Positions 1-9,189 of a stretch of DNA of 64,000 bases are shown piece after piece; positions within the stretch are counted from its first letter, which is position 1, and each line of letters begins with the position of its first letter. The position numbers and the translations under genes are program-made. The notes beneath the pieces are model-generated. The model was not told the DNA's origin. It did no database searches and worked only from the letters and a program-made list of their open reading frames with translations. Source of the stretch: Litoreibacter albidus (lineage in GTDB: Bacteria > Pseudomonadota > Alphaproteobacteria > Rhodobacterales > Rhodobacteraceae). The stretch spans positions 930,907-994,906 of the forward strand of contig NZ_FNOI01000001.1 in assembly GCF_900107015.1 (NCBI RefSeq). The letters run 5' to 3'.

Positions 1-1534
1 CCATAATGCCGCGCACAATCGCGGTACCTGCCTTCGTCCCAATGGAGCGCATCATGGATTTGGCGAACGCCTCCCCCGCGCTATCGCCGCGCCGTTTGCG
101 CGTGGTGGTTTTGGAGGTGGAGCGTTTGACGCGGCTGCCGGAATACCGCCGTCCGGTCTGATACTCGCGTTCACGGGCTTCCATTTCCTCCTCTTTGGCC
201 TCGGCCTCCTCGGCGGCCTTGGCGGCGGCCTCCGCGCGTTGCGCCAGCATCTCGAAGGCGGATTCGCGGTCCATCGCGGTCTCGTATTTGCCCGCAACGG
301 GGGACGCGGCGATAATCGCGCGGCGCTCTTTGCTGGTGATCGGACCCAGTTGCGAAGACGGCGGGCGGATCAAGGTGCGCTCCACCATGCCAGGGATGCC
401 CTTTTTCATCAGGAACGACGTCACAGCCTCCCCCACGCCGACTTCCTTGATCGCGTCCTCCACGTCGAAGCGCGGGTTCTCGCGGTAGGTATCCGCGGCG
501 GACCGCAAATCCTTTTGGTCCTTGCGGGTGAACGCGCGCAATGCGTGCTGCACGCGGTTGCCAAGCTGGCCTAAAATGTCTTCCGGCACGTCGGCAGGCT
601 TTTGCGTGATGAAATAGACCCCGACCCCTTTGGACCGGATCAGACGGGCCACTTGCTCCACCTTATCAACCAGCGCCTTGGGCGCGCCGTCGAACAGCAA
701 ATGCGCCTCGTCAAAGAAGAACACGAAGATCGGTTTTTCGGGGTCGCCGACCTCTGGCAAGGTTTCGAACAGTTCCGACAGCATCCACAGCAGGAAGGTG
801 GCGTAAAGTTTCGGGGCCGACATCAGTTTATCAGCGGCTAGAATGTTGATCTGCCCGCGCCCGTCCGCATCTACGTGGAACATATCTTCCAGATCCAAGG
901 CCGGTTCCCCGAAGAAATCGGAGGCACCTTGGTTTTCCAGCACCAACAAGCGGCGCTGGATCGCGCCCACCGACTGCGACGACACGAAACCGTAGCGCAA
1001 GGCCAGCGACTTGGCGTTTTGCCCAATCCAGACAAGCAAGGATTGCAGGTCTTTCAGGTCTAGGAGCGGCAAGCCTTCCTCGTCCGCCACACGGAAGGCG
1101 ATGTTCAGGATACCCTCTTGCGCCTCGGAAAGCTCCAACAAGCGCGACAGCAGCAACGGCCCCATCTCACTGACCGTAGTGCGCACCGGATGCCCACTTT
1201 CGCCGTACATGTCCCAAAAGGTAACGGGGAACGAATCGTAGCTAAAATCAGTGAAGCCGATCTTGCCCGCCCGTTCCATGAACGCGCTGTGCAGTTTATG
1301 GGTCTCGCTGCCTGCGACGGCCAAGCCGGACAAGTCGCCTTTGACGTCCGACATGAAGACCGGAACGCCCGCGTTCGACAAGCTTTCCGCCAGAATCTGC
1401 AAAGTGACGGTTTTACCCGTTCCTGTCGCCCCAGCAATTAGCCCGTGACGGTTCGCGTATTTGAGCAATAGCTCCTGAGGGTCGCTATACCCTTCGCCGC
1501 CACCGCCTACAAAAATGCTATCCGTGTTTGCCAT
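1..1534 (-). CDS. HerA-type ATPase, DUF853/YjgR family (3' end beyond window)
   Basis: The frame is open from an ATG at 1534 down to the left edge, giving 511 visible residues; the C-terminus is missing. Residues 35-42 are a Walker A motif (GATGTGKT) near the N-terminus, as in HerA/FtsK-like DUF853 proteins. A hydrophobic strand ending in [10 protein letters not shown] near residue 280 is the Walker B. A Glu/Ala-rich coiled stretch and a basic tail follow near residues 440-500. The family usually has about 500 residues, so probably only a few are lost. DUF853 proteins are cytosolic NTPases presumed to act on DNA; the exact substrate is unknown. The gene stands alone, divergent from the intergenic region that precedes ialB. 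Family assignment is firm; function is inferred from the family. Confidence 0.92.
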   Translation of the reverse strand, partial: MANTDSIFVGGGGEGYSDPQELLLKYANRHGLIAGATGTGKTVTLQILAESLSNAGVPVFMSDVKGDLSGLAVAGSETHKLHSAFMERAGKIGFTDFSYDSFPVTFWDMYGESGHPVRTTVSEMGPLLLSRLLELSEAQEGILNIAFRVADEEGLPLLDLKDLQSLLVWIGQNAKSLALRYGFVSSQSVGAIQRRLLVLENQGASDFFGEPALDLEDMFHVDADGRGQINILAADKLMSAPKLYATFLLWMLSELFETLPEVGDPEKPIFVFFFDEAHLLFDGAPKALVDKVEQVARLIRSKGVGVYFITQKPADVPEDILGQLGNRVQHALRAFTRKDQKDLRSAADTYRENPRFDVEDAIKEVGVGEAVTSFLMKKGIPGMVERTLIRPPSSQLGPITSKERRAIIAASPVAGKYETAMDRESAFEMLAQRAEAAAKAAEEAEAKEEEMEAREREYQTGRRYSGSRVKRSTSKTTTRKRRGDSAGEAFAKSMMRSIGTKAGTAIVRGIM

Positions 1535-1589
1535 GATGTACCCTTACGTCGCTCGTTCGCGTTTTTTGTCCCGCCACAATAGCTTGTTA

Positions 1590-1699
1590 ACATCTATGTG
1601 CCAGTATCATCGTCATGTTGGTGCGCATGTGTTCATTGCGCAGTGATGACTTCCTCCCTGTTGACTGGGCCGTGTCATGATTTGGCACGGCCATTTTTT
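1590..1699 (+). ncRNA. Candidate sRNA 1 with intrinsic terminator
   Basis: A 10-bp GC-rich hairpin (arms about 1668-1677 and 1683-1692, including one G-T pair) is followed by a run of six T. Just upstream, CAGT and ACTG arms near 1640-1667 enclose a loop containing TTCCTCCC, an anti-Shine-Dalgarno-like sequence. A CCTCC-bearing loop followed by a terminator recalls the CcsR/cuckoo sRNAs of Rhodobacterales and Rhizobiales. The 5' end is uncertain: a TTGTTA/TATCAT pair near 1584-1610 has a short 15-bp spacer. The terminator is clear; the RNA itself is inferred. Confidence 0.4.
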
Positions 1700-1740
1700 C
1701 ACCCATCAATCGGTGTTGTGACATTCATCACAGGTTTTTG

Positions 1741-1848
1741 TTGACCCATTCAAAAACTCCTCCTAGTCTTCGCTTAATAAGTCGGCCTAGTTCGACGGGG
1801 AGAAGAATTTGGGAAAAGGGTCTGCATGCAGACCCTTTTTTCGTTTTT
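1741..1848 (+). ncRNA. Candidate sRNA 2: promoter plus perfect 26-bp terminator palindrome
   Basis: TTGACC at 1741-1746 and TAGTCT at 1764-1769 are separated by 17 bp and form a plausible sigma-70 promoter. Positions 1814-1839 are a perfect 26-base palindrome with GC-rich core arms, followed by a T-rich tract to 1848, a strong intrinsic terminator. The predicted transcript runs from about 1776 to 1845, about 70 nt, and has no ORF. A small internal hairpin (GTCG/CGAC) lies near 1781-1796. The product is unidentified. The alternative that this is only a terminator for readthrough from candidate 1 cannot be excluded. Confidence 0.45.
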
Positions 1849-1960
1849 GCCTTATCGGCAATAATCGCCCCGCCCCTGACCGATCTGCGTTTTCCGGACT
1901 GACACTGCCATTTGGCCATGCTAAACCGCATGCAATATCTTAATTGAGTAGCAGGATCCC

Positions 1961-2647
1961 ATGTCTGAGTATTTCAAAACCCTGATGATCGGCGCAGCAC
2001 TCGGTGCGTTCGTAGCAACCGGTGCAATCGCGCAAACCGCCACCGAAACACCGGCAGAGCCAGCACCTGCGGCCGAAGCTCCGGCTGCAGACGCGCCAGC
2101 CGCCGAGGCTCCTGCCGCCGATGCCGCAGCTGAGACCGACGCCAACCGCACTGACGGCCTGAGCACAGGCTCCGACGTTGTCGAAGTGGGCAGCACTTAC
2201 AAAGTGTCTGACCACGGCGACTGGGAACTGCGCTGCATCAAGGCGCCAGAAGGCACCAAAGACCCATGCCAGCTGTACCAGCTTTTGGAAGATCAGCAGG
2301 GCAACTCTGTTGCGGAAATCAACATGTTCAACCTGCCTTCCGATGACAAGCTGGCCGCTGGCGCGACCATCGTGACGCCTCTGGAGACTTTGTTGACCCA
2401 AAACGTGCTGCTGTCCGTTGATGGTGGCAAAGCCAAAGTTTACCCGTTCACCTTCTGCACCGCCATAGGCTGCTTCTCTCGGGTTGGTTTCACCGCTGGC
2501 GACGTCGCGTCGTTCAAAGCCGGCAATGAAGCCAAGATCGTCGTTGTTCCCGCCCAAGCGCCGGACCAGAAGGTAGAGCTTACAATGTCCTTGAGCGGGT
2601 TCACAGCCGGTTTCGCGGCTGTTGCTGCAGCGACTGCTGCTGAATAA
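1961..2647 (+). CDS. Invasion-associated locus B (IalB) family protein
   Basis: 228 residues. It begins with a Sec signal peptide (hydrophobic segment at residues 8-24 ending in AIAQ), followed by a Pro/Ala/Glu-rich linker at about residues 27-55. The globular IalB domain contains four cysteines, one pair around DPCQLY and another in FCTAIGCF, consistent with periplasmic disulfides. IalB-family proteins are exported; their molecular role outside Bartonella invasion is not established. The start is supported by AGGA four bases before the ATG. The gene is monocistronic, with its own terminator just downstream. The low-complexity linker probably spaces the domain from the envelope. Confidence 0.85.
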   Translation: MSEYFKTLMIGAALGAFVATGAIAQTATETPAEPAPAAEAPAADAPAAEAPAADAAAETDANRTDGLSTGSDVVEVGSTYKVSDHGDWELRCIKAPEGTKDPCQLYQLLEDQQGNSVAEINMFNLPSDDKLAAGATIVTPLETLLTQNVLLSVDGGKAKVYPFTFCTAIGCFSRVGFTAGDVASFKAGNEAKIVVVPAQAPDQKVELTMSLSGFTAGFAAVAAATAAE

Positions 2648-2675
2648 ATCCATCAGAGCACACGCTCCGAGGGTG

Positions 2676-2708
2676 CGCCGTCGCTTTTAATGAAGCGGCG
2701 GCGTTTTT
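2676..2708. terminator. Bidirectional intrinsic terminator between ialB and the 92-aa gene
   Basis: An 11-bp inverted repeat (2676-2686 with 2693-2703, one G-T pair) encloses a six-base loop. It is followed by TTTTT on the plus strand and preceded by A residues, so it could serve both convergent genes. Confidence 0.85.
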
Positions 2709-2712
2709 CGTT

Positions 2713-2991
2713 TTACTGACCTTTGCCTTCGAGGCGCGCTTTGCGGCCCCCGCGGCGTTTCGCCGTTTGCGCATCGTCCAAACCAGCCCGCAATACGGCG
2801 GTCATCGGATGATCATGCGGCGTGTCGCCATAGATGGTTAACAACTGCTCAATCGCTGCACGGTTTTCTACGCCGTCGGGCAGGTTCAACGCCCAATCCA
2901 GAAAAATTGAGCGGCATTCACCGACGGTAATTCCGTCGATCTTGTAGGCCTCGCGGATTAGACCTTTGCGGTCAATCAGGGTCACGTCCAT
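2713..2991 (-). CDS. Conserved hypothetical protein, 92 aa
   Basis: A small soluble, mildly acidic protein with a strongly basic C-terminal tail (KRRGGRKAR). No signal peptide or membrane segment is visible. The start is set at ATG 2991 because AAGGAG sits at good spacing before it; a TTG two codons upstream is directly abutted by the same SD and is unlikely. It lies 54 bases downstream of glnE on the same strand, so co-transcription is likely. I do not recognise a named family. The basic tail could contact nucleic acid, but that is speculation. Confidence 0.7.
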   Translation of the reverse strand: MDVTLIDRKGLIREAYKIDGITVGECRSIFLDWALNLPDGVENRAAIEQLLTIYGDTPHDHPMTAVLRAGLDDAQTAKRRGGRKARLEGKGQ

Positions 2992-3045
2992 GTCCAACTC
3001 CTTGGCAGATGGGATCAGTTAACGCCCCTTATCAGCTATCACCTG

Positions 3046-5820
3046 CTATGCCAGCAGCTGTTCCACGACCTCGGCCGCAAGTTTGCGACATTCCGCGATC
3101 CTATCGGCCAATTCTTCTACCGTTTCGCAGTCACAATCGCGCAGCAGCATGTCGACAGCACCCGCCCCCATCGCGTCAGGCGTCAGCGGTTTGTCCGACA
3201 AAAGCCGCCCCGCCATTTGCACATGGGTGAACAGACGGTGCGCATTCAGCAGCTTCGCGAGCTGCGTGGTGCCCAGCAATCCAGCCGCTTTGGCATCGTG
3301 CAATTGCGCCGATATCTGGCGCGCCGTGCCTTGGCTGATCAAGCACAGCGCTTGGCTCAACAACTCGATGTCCTGTCGCCCGCCTGCGCCCGATTTCACG
3401 TTCCACGTGCCCACCGGACCCGCCGCACTTGCCAAGCGCGCGCGCATCTCTTGGGTTTCCCGTTTGATGCGCTCCGCGTCGAAGCTTCCTTCCAATACGG
3501 CGCAACGCACGGCCTCCACGTCGGCTTGCAAAGACGCCTCCCCCGCGATGGCCATCGAGCGCGTCAGGGCCAGATGCTCCCACACCCACGCGTCCGTCGT
3601 CTGGTAGGACTGAAACGCCTGAAGCGACGTTGCCACCGGCCCCGCTTGCCCAGACGGCCGCAACCGCAAATCCACCTCGTAAAGGCGGCCTTGCGCCATT
3701 GGGGCCGTCAGCGCGGTCACAAAGGCTTGCGTGAAGCGGGCGAAATACGTGCGTGTGTTGAGCGGACGCGGCCCCGTGCTTTCCTCCACACCGGCTGCGT
3801 CGTAGATGACGATGAGGTCTAAATCCGACTGGGCGTTCAAGGATCCGGCCCCCACAGAGCCCATGCCCAGAACCATCGCGCCACGTCCGGGCGCGGCACC
3901 GTGTTTGCGCGCAAACTCGCGCTCCACCACAGGCAGGAGTGCCGCCAGCGTCACGCGCGCTAGATCGGCGTATTGCGCGCTTGCATCTTCGGGTGACAAC
4001 AACCCCTGCAGGTGATGCACCCCGATCCTGAAGTGCCATTCTTTTTGCCAGCGCCGCGCCGCGTCCAACTGGCCCTCGTAGTCGTCGACGTCTTCGATCT
4101 GCGCGACAAGCAACGCGCGCAGCTCCTCCGCCGATGGCCATTCCGCAAAAAAGCTACCCCCGATGACCGCATCCAGCACCGCAGAATTGCGCGACAGATA
4201 GGTGGCCAAGGCGGGCGACGTGGCGCAGATATCGACGATAAGCTTGGTGAGCTGCGTGTTCGCCTCAAACAGCGAAAACACCTGCACCCCAGCGGGCAAC
4301 CCAGAGATGAATTTCTCGAACACATCCATCGCCTCCGCCGGATGCGTGGCTTGTCCCATCTGACGCAAGATCGTCGGGAACACCCGCTTAAACAGCGACA
4401 CCGCGCGCTCTGATCGGAGTGCGGGGATGCCGCGCCATTGCTCCAAATATGTCGCGGGCGACGCCAAGCCGACGGTCTCGACAACCTCTTCCGCCTCGTC
4501 CGGCTCGAAGAAGCTATCAGTCACATCGGCAACTTCTTCCAAGCGGGCCAGCAGTGTCGCGCGGAATTTGGCAACATCGTCCTCACCCATAAACCGCGCG
4601 AGGCGCTGAAACCCTTCGTCACCCTTGGGCAATTCGTGTGTCTGCGCGTCACCAATCATCTGCAAGCGGTGTTCAACCTCGCGGTGGGCAACATAGGCCG
4701 CTTGCAACTTATCGGACGCGTCCTTGGGCACCCAGCCCGCGTCCACGAGGCGGTCCAGCCCATCACAAGTGCCAAGCACCCGCAGGCTCTGATCCCGCCC
4801 GCCTGCAATCAGCTGGCGTGTTTGGGTGAAAAATTCGATCTCGCGAATACCGCCCGCGCCCAGTTTCATGTTGTGCCCGTCAAGCTGCATATGCCCGCCA
4901 AGCCCCTTGTGGTTACGGATCTTCAGGCGCATGTCATGCGCATCCTCAATCGCCGCAAAATCAAGATGTTTGCGCCAGATGAACGGGCTCAACCGCTCCA
5001 AAAATTGCTCCCCCGCGACCAGATCGCCAGCACAGGGGCGCGCTTTGATAAATGCCGCGCGCTCCCACGTGCGGCCAACGCTCTCGTAATACCGCTCCGC
5101 CGTCTCCATCGCGATACACACAGGCGTCACTGACGCATCGGGGCGCAGCCGCAGGTCGGTGCGAAACACGTAGCCATCGCCCGTAACGTCGGACATCAAG
5201 CTCATCAAACTGCGCGTGATTTTCACGAATGTCTGGCGGGCGACCAAGTAGTCGTCCGGCGCGAAACGGGTCTCATCAAACAGGCAGATCATGTCGATGT
5301 CGGAGGAATAGTTCAGCTCATAAGCGCCCATTTTCCCCATCGCCAGAACGCACATGCCCGCACCGGCCTTGGCATCTTGCGCAGTCTGACCGGGCAGCTT
5401 TCCGCGTGCGATTTGCGCTGCGGTCAAATCCTCCAGACCGCGTTGCAAACACTTATCCGCAAGGTCGGTCAGCGCGCGGGTAACGGTGGCAAGCGGCCAC
5501 ACGCCGCCGACATCAGCGACCGCTGCAAGCAGCGCGATACGTCGTTTGGCCTGACGGAACAGGGCTTTCAAATCACCCTGCCCCGTGGCGATATCATTCC
5601 AGACATCTGCGCATAACTCCTCCGCACTCATGGTCGCCAGCTGGGCGATCCAGTCGGCTTCCCGCGACATGAGACCTGCCAGATATGGGCTGCAGCTGGC
5701 GGTGTTTTCCAGCAGCGACGCCAAAGGCGCGGGCAGCGTTTCGAACAGGCCGTGCGCCTCAACGCGGCGGTCTTCGTTATGCACAAGCGGCTGGCGGGTA
5801 ATTTGGGTGTCAAAGCTCAT
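3046..5820 (-). CDS. glnE: Bifunctional glutamine synthetase adenylyltransferase/deadenylylase
   Basis: 924 residues from ATG 5820, in the usual range for GlnE. Two nucleotidyltransferase domains are evident: ELNYSSDIDMICL near residue 170 (deadenylylase half) and SLNAQSDLDLIVIYD near residue 660 (adenylylase half). Each carries the paired Asp residues that bind metal. Between them is the conserved helical linker region. The enzyme adds or removes AMP on glutamine synthetase in response to PII and glutamine, controlling nitrogen assimilation in the cytosol. A GTG sixteen codons upstream is possible, but the ATG fits family N-termini better. It is divergent from the YbaK gene. Confidence 0.95.
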   Translation of the reverse strand: MSFDTQITRQPLVHNEDRRVEAHGLFETLPAPLASLLENTASCSPYLAGLMSREADWIAQLATMSAEELCADVWNDIATGQGDLKALFRQAKRRIALLAAVADVGGVWPLATVTRALTDLADKCLQRGLEDLTAAQIARGKLPGQTAQDAKAGAGMCVLAMGKMGAYELNYSSDIDMICLFDETRFAPDDYLVARQTFVKITRSLMSLMSDVTGDGYVFRTDLRLRPDASVTPVCIAMETAERYYESVGRTWERAAFIKARPCAGDLVAGEQFLERLSPFIWRKHLDFAAIEDAHDMRLKIRNHKGLGGHMQLDGHNMKLGAGGIREIEFFTQTRQLIAGGRDQSLRVLGTCDGLDRLVDAGWVPKDASDKLQAAYVAHREVEHRLQMIGDAQTHELPKGDEGFQRLARFMGEDDVAKFRATLLARLEEVADVTDSFFEPDEAEEVVETVGLASPATYLEQWRGIPALRSERAVSLFKRVFPTILRQMGQATHPAEAMDVFEKFISGLPAGVQVFSLFEANTQLTKLIVDICATSPALATYLSRNSAVLDAVIGGSFFAEWPSAEELRALLVAQIEDVDDYEGQLDAARRWQKEWHFRIGVHHLQGLLSPEDASAQYADLARVTLAALLPVVEREFARKHGAAPGRGAMVLGMGSVGAGSLNAQSDLDLIVIYDAAGVEESTGPRPLNTRTYFARFTQAFVTALTAPMAQGRLYEVDLRLRPSGQAGPVATSLQAFQSYQTTDAWVWEHLALTRSMAIAGEASLQADVEAVRCAVLEGSFDAERIKRETQEMRARLASAAGPVGTWNVKSGAGGRQDIELLSQALCLISQGTARQISAQLHDAKAAGLLGTTQLAKLLNAHRLFTHVQMAGRLLSDKPLTPDAMGAGAVDMLLRDCDCETVEELADRIAECRKLAAEVVEQLLA

Positions 5821-5862
5821 GTGCCCACGATGAAAGCCTGCGCGTGCCGCGTCAACCGAAGG

Positions 5863-5890
5863 TTGCACCGCACGGCACTTGCCCTAAACT
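5863..5890 (+). promoter_or_regulatory. Putative promoter of the YbaK-type gene
   Basis: TTGCAC (5863-5868) and TAAACT (5885-5890) have a 16-bp spacer. The predicted start of transcription is only about two bases before the ATG at 5899, where no SD is visible, so the mRNA may be leaderless. Confidence 0.35.
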
Positions 5891-5898
5891 CGCGAGAT

Positions 5899-6369
5899 AT
5901 GAGCAAGAGTTTAAAACGCGTGAGCGCCGCGCTAGCCGACGCGGGCATTGAGGTCGAGATCGTCCAAACAGGGGCGCAAACCCGCACTGCCGCGCAAGCC
6001 GCGGCAGAGGTGGGATGCACCGTGGACCAGATCGCCAAGTCGATCATCTTCAAGGGCGAAGACAGCGGAAAGGCCGTTTTGTTCCTGACGGCGGGTGGCA
6101 ATCAGGTCGATACGGCCAAAGCAAGCGCCGTCACGGGGGAGCCTTTGGGCAAGGCCGACGCCGCCCTGATCCGTGCACAGACGGGTTTCGCCATCGGGGG
6201 CGTGTCCCCCGTGGGCCACCTGAACCCCATCCGTGCCTTCGTCGATCCGCGCCTTAGGGAGTTCGATACGATTTGGGCCGCCGCTGGCACGCCGCACCAC
6301 GTGTTCGCCCTGACGCCAGACGATTTGCTCCGCCTGACAGATGCAGAGGTCTGCGATTTCGTTGCTTAG
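5899..6369 (+). CDS. YbaK/EbsC-type aminoacyl-tRNA editing protein
   Basis: 156 residues covering one YbaK/ProX (INS-like) domain. The conserved lysine is in AKSIIFK, and the family loop GGVSPVGH is present near residue 100. Such free-standing proteins hydrolyse mischarged aminoacyl-tRNAs (for example Cys-tRNA-Pro) in the cytosol; the exact substrate cannot be read from the sequence. The start at ATG 5899 gives the canonical N-terminus MSKSLKRV. Its TAG stop overlaps the TAA stop of lpxB on the opposite strand by four bases. Confidence 0.9.
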   Translation: MSKSLKRVSAALADAGIEVEIVQTGAQTRTAAQAAAEVGCTVDQIAKSIIFKGEDSGKAVLFLTAGGNQVDTAKASAVTGEPLGKADAALIRAQTGFAIGGVSPVGHLNPIRAFVDPRLREFDTIWAAAGTPHHVFALTPDDLLRLTDAEVCDFVA

Positions 6370-7544
6370 GTCTGGCCGGGTTGCGTCGCGACGCGCATCA
6401 CGACTTTGGCGGCGCGCACACCGGGGGCCTCATCCCCGCGCCCTAACCGTTCCATGGCAATCTCCGCCGCAGCGGCTTGCGCCGCGCGCTCTGGCCCCGG
6501 CTTTAACGCGAGGTTAAGCGCGCGGGCGATGTCGTCCGGCTTGCAGGCGTCGCCTAGGAATTCTGGCACCGTACGGGTCTCCGACACCAAGTTAACCAGC
6601 GTCACCGTGTCCACCTTCAACATGGCATTGATCAGTTTGCGCGACAGCCAGTTCATATCGTAGGCAATAACCATCGGAACGGTGTTCGCCGCCAGTTCCA
6701 AAGACACCGTACCCGACGCTGCCAGCGCCACATCTGCCGCCGCAAAGGCCGCGCGTTTATCCGCCAAGGCGCTCTCCACCGACATGCCGCGCGGGTCCAG
6801 CACGACGGGATCCCCCGGCCACTGGGCGACACGCTGCTGCACGATGGCGGCGACCGGTGCCGCCGCTGGGATAACCACGCGCATGTCGGGGTGCTTCGCC
6901 GCGAGTTTATGCAAGCTTTCGCCGAACACATCGGACAGGCGACTGACCTCCCCCTTGCGCGATCCCGGTAGGGCCAACACCACAGGCGCGGCCCCAAGGC
7001 CATGCGCGTGCCGAAAGGCGGAGGCGTCTGTCGGCTCGGCCAATGGCTCCGCCACAACGGGGTGCCCAACAAAGTCGCAGGCCAGCCCCGCGCGTTCCAT
7101 GTACGGCGGCTCGAACGGTAAGAGCGCCAAAACGTGGTCGACAATGCCGATCATCTTGTCGGTCCGTTTCGCGCGCCACGCCCAGACGGAGGGTGCCACG
7201 TAGTGAACCGTCGGCACCGCAGAGACCGCACGCAGCTTGCGCAACACCCGCAGGCAAAAATCGGGGCTGTCGATCGTTACAACCACATCCGCGCCGGAGC
7301 CGATGATGTCCTCCACCGTCTCGTCACGACGACGAAACAGCCCGCGCAATTTCGGCAATACCTCCGCGATCCCCATCACCGACAGCTCTTCCATCGCGAA
7401 AAGCGACGTCATGCCTTGGGCTTCCATCAAAGGGCCACCGACGCCTTGGAATTCGATGTCAGGGTCCAGCGTCCTTAGCCCTTCCATCAGGGCCCCACCC
7501 AGCTTATCGCCGGACGGCTCCCCCGCGATCAGGTAGACCTTCAC
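6366..7544 (-). CDS. lpxB: Lipid-A-disaccharide synthase
   Basis: 392 residues. The N-terminal AGEPSGD motif is diagnostic for LpxB, and GSRKGEV lies in the middle. The enzyme condenses UDP-2,3-diacylglucosamine with lipid X to make the lipid A disaccharide at the inner face of the inner membrane. The start is set at GTG 7544: it overlaps the lpxI TGA as GTGA, and VKVYLIAGEPSGD aligns with family N-termini. The ATG four codons upstream would lie deeper inside lpxI. It is the last gene of the leftward lpx cluster, supplied directly by LpxI upstream. Confidence 0.95.
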   Translation of the reverse strand: MKVYLIAGEPSGDKLGGALMEGLRTLDPDIEFQGVGGPLMEAQGMTSLFAMEELSVMGIAEVLPKLRGLFRRRDETVEDIIGSGADVVVTIDSPDFCLRVLRKLRAVSAVPTVHYVAPSVWAWRAKRTDKMIGIVDHVLALLPFEPPYMERAGLACDFVGHPVVAEPLAEPTDASAFRHAHGLGAAPVVLALPGSRKGEVSRLSDVFGESLHKLAAKHPDMRVVIPAAAPVAAIVQQRVAQWPGDPVVLDPRGMSVESALADKRAAFAAADVALAASGTVSLELAANTVPMVIAYDMNWLSRKLINAMLKVDTVTLVNLVSETRTVPEFLGDACKPDDIARALNLALKPGPERAAQAAAAEIAMERLGRGDEAPGVRAAKVVMRVATQPGQT

Positions 7545-8404
7545 CCGCGCACCCAAAGGAACAAGCCATTGTCCTCAGCCAGCTGCGTGCACAGGTCGGC
7601 CTGCAAAACGATGACGCGCCCCGCCTCGACGACGATACCGTCAAGGCCGGTTTGCACCGCGCGCACGACCGTATCTGGCCCGATGGTTGGCATATCAATG
7701 CGCAGTTCTTGGCCCGGTTTGGCGGCTTTAATCAGCACGCCACCTTTCGCAGGAAGCCCCTGCGCACGGGGCCCCTTGCCGATGCCGAGCGGGTTTTTCG
7801 CCCACGGCAGGCCCGTGCGCTCGCGCAGCAGGCTTTGCATCATGAAATCTGTGCCGGGCTGGGCCTCAATCGCCAAGGGTTGGCGCTTGTGAACAATGCA
7901 AGCTTGACCCACATCCGCGGCCGCCATCGCGCCGATGATCTCCACGCCGCGGTCCGCGTCGGCTTCGTGTTCTTTGCTGGGGCGGTGGCTGCCAAGGAAT
8001 CCCACAGGCGGCAACACGTCCGCACGCAGCTCATGCGCCCCAATTGGGGTAATTCCGGCTTCCTCAAAGAATCCCAGCACCAACCGCAACGCTGCGTCGT
8101 CGCCCAGTTGCAGCGCCTGCATCATGCGCGGGACGAGCGGCATCGTCAGCGCGTCGATCTTAGAAGGGTCAAGCGGCGGACGATCAACGCGGCCTGCGAA
8201 GCAGATACGGTCGACGCCCTTGTCTTTTAGCCACGCGATAAAGCTGCCGAGCGTTTCAATCCGGAACCTGTGAACCGGCTGATCAATACGCGCATCAATC
8301 TCCTGCCATTCCATCTGGCAAAGATGGTACGGCGTCCGCGTATCAGACAAATGTTTGATAAGCAGCTCCGGCAGCTCGCCCTCACCCGTGACCAGCGCCA
8401 ACAT
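7541..8404 (-). CDS. lpxI: UDP-2,3-diacylglucosamine pyrophosphatase LpxI
   Basis: 287 residues beginning [15 protein letters not shown], with the DUF1009 features seen in LpxI: an N-terminal domain ending near CFAGRVDRPP and a C-terminal domain rich in KxGD-like loops. LpxI hydrolyses UDP-2,3-diacylglucosamine to lipid X and UMP by attack at the beta phosphorus. It replaces LpxH in alphaproteobacteria, and no LpxH is in the window. It overlaps lpxA by one base and lpxB by four, so translational coupling is likely. Confidence 0.93.
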   Translation of the reverse strand: MLALVTGEGELPELLIKHLSDTRTPYHLCQMEWQEIDARIDQPVHRFRIETLGSFIAWLKDKGVDRICFAGRVDRPPLDPSKIDALTMPLVPRMMQALQLGDDAALRLVLGFFEEAGITPIGAHELRADVLPPVGFLGSHRPSKEHEADADRGVEIIGAMAAADVGQACIVHKRQPLAIEAQPGTDFMMQSLLRERTGLPWAKNPLGIGKGPRAQGLPAKGGVLIKAAKPGQELRIDMPTIGPDTVVRAVQTGLDGIVVEAGRVIVLQADLCTQLAEDNGLFLWVRG

Positions 8405-9189
8405 CAGCGCGGCGTCAGGTAGGACCGACCGCTGTCGCCCAGAATAAACTCGACCACTTCGCGCACATAATCGCTGTCGGTCTCCTCTGACAGACGGCGA
8501 GCGCGGTCTTGAAACGCGCCGTCGCCTTGGCGCAGCATCTGATAAGCGGCCCGCATGGCGGTGATATCAGGGCGCGGTACCCCTGCGCGTTTCATCCCGA
8601 CATAGTTCAACCCGTCCAACTCACCGCGCGGTGCTTGGACCAAGCCGTATGGAATAACATCATTGGTAACCATGGTGACGGCCCCGATGATCGCGCCACG
8701 ACCGATCCGCACGAACTGGTGGATACCCGCCAACCCGCCGATGATCACCTTGTCCTCAATGATGCAGTGGCCAGCCAAAGCGGATTGGTTGGCCATGATC
8801 ACGCCGTTGCCCACAATCGCGTCGTGGCCCACATGCGCGCCGGTCATGAACAGGCAGTCGTCGCCGACTTTCGTCAAACCGCCGCCGCCCGTGGTGCCGG
8901 TGTTCATCGTCACACCTTCACGGATCCGGTTGCGCGCGCCGATTTCCAGCAGCGTTTCCTCGCCGTCAAACTTCAGATCCTGAGGGATTTCACCGATCAC
9001 GGCGAAGGGAAAAATCACCGTGTCCTCGCCGATGGTTGTCTTCCCCGTCACCACAACGTGGCTTTTCAGCTCCACGCCCGCAGCGAGAGACACTTTCGCG
9101 CCAACCGTGCAGAACGGGCCGATGGTTACACCGTCGGCGATCTGGGCGCCGTCTTCGACGAAGGCCGTTGGGTGGATTGTTGTGCTCAC
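8404..9189 (-). CDS. lpxA: UDP-N-acetylglucosamine O-acyltransferase
   Basis: 261 residues. The N-terminal two thirds consist of imperfect hexapeptide repeats forming a left-handed beta helix, and the catalytic histidine lies in TGAHVGHD. The C-terminal third is the helical domain typical of LpxA. It transfers a 3-hydroxyacyl group from ACP to UDP-GlcNAc, the first step of lipid A synthesis. The stop is shared with the start of lpxI, and the ATG overlaps the fabZ stop as ATGA. Confidence 0.96.
   Translation of the reverse strand: MSTTIHPTAFVEDGAQIADGVTIGPFCTVGAKVSLAAGVELKSHVVVTGKTTIGEDTVIFPFAVIGEIPQDLKFDGEETLLEIGARNRIREGVTMNTGTTGGGGLTKVGDDCLFMTGAHVGHDAIVGNGVIMANQSALAGHCIIEDKVIIGGLAGIHQFVRIGRGAIIGAVTMVTNDVIPYGLVQAPRGELDGLNYVGMKRAGVPRPDITAMRAAYQMLRQGDGAFQDRARRLSEETDSDYVREVVEFILGDSGRSYLTPR

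Larger units (their letters stand above)
1535..1960. other. Long intergenic region with two plus-strand terminators
   Basis: 426 bases lie between the divergent DUF853 ATPase and ialB genes, with no convincing protein gene. It contains two strong intrinsic terminators on the plus strand, ending near 1699 and 1848. No plus-strand ORF lies upstream of either, so short non-coding transcripts are the simplest explanation. The ialB promoter must lie between 1849 and 1960, but no clear -35/-10 pair was found. Confidence 0.6.

Noticed and set aside
1940..2653. Long minus-strand frame opposite ialB
   Set aside because: It mirrors the ialB coding strand, has low-complexity Gly/Cys/Arg-rich translation and no family pattern.
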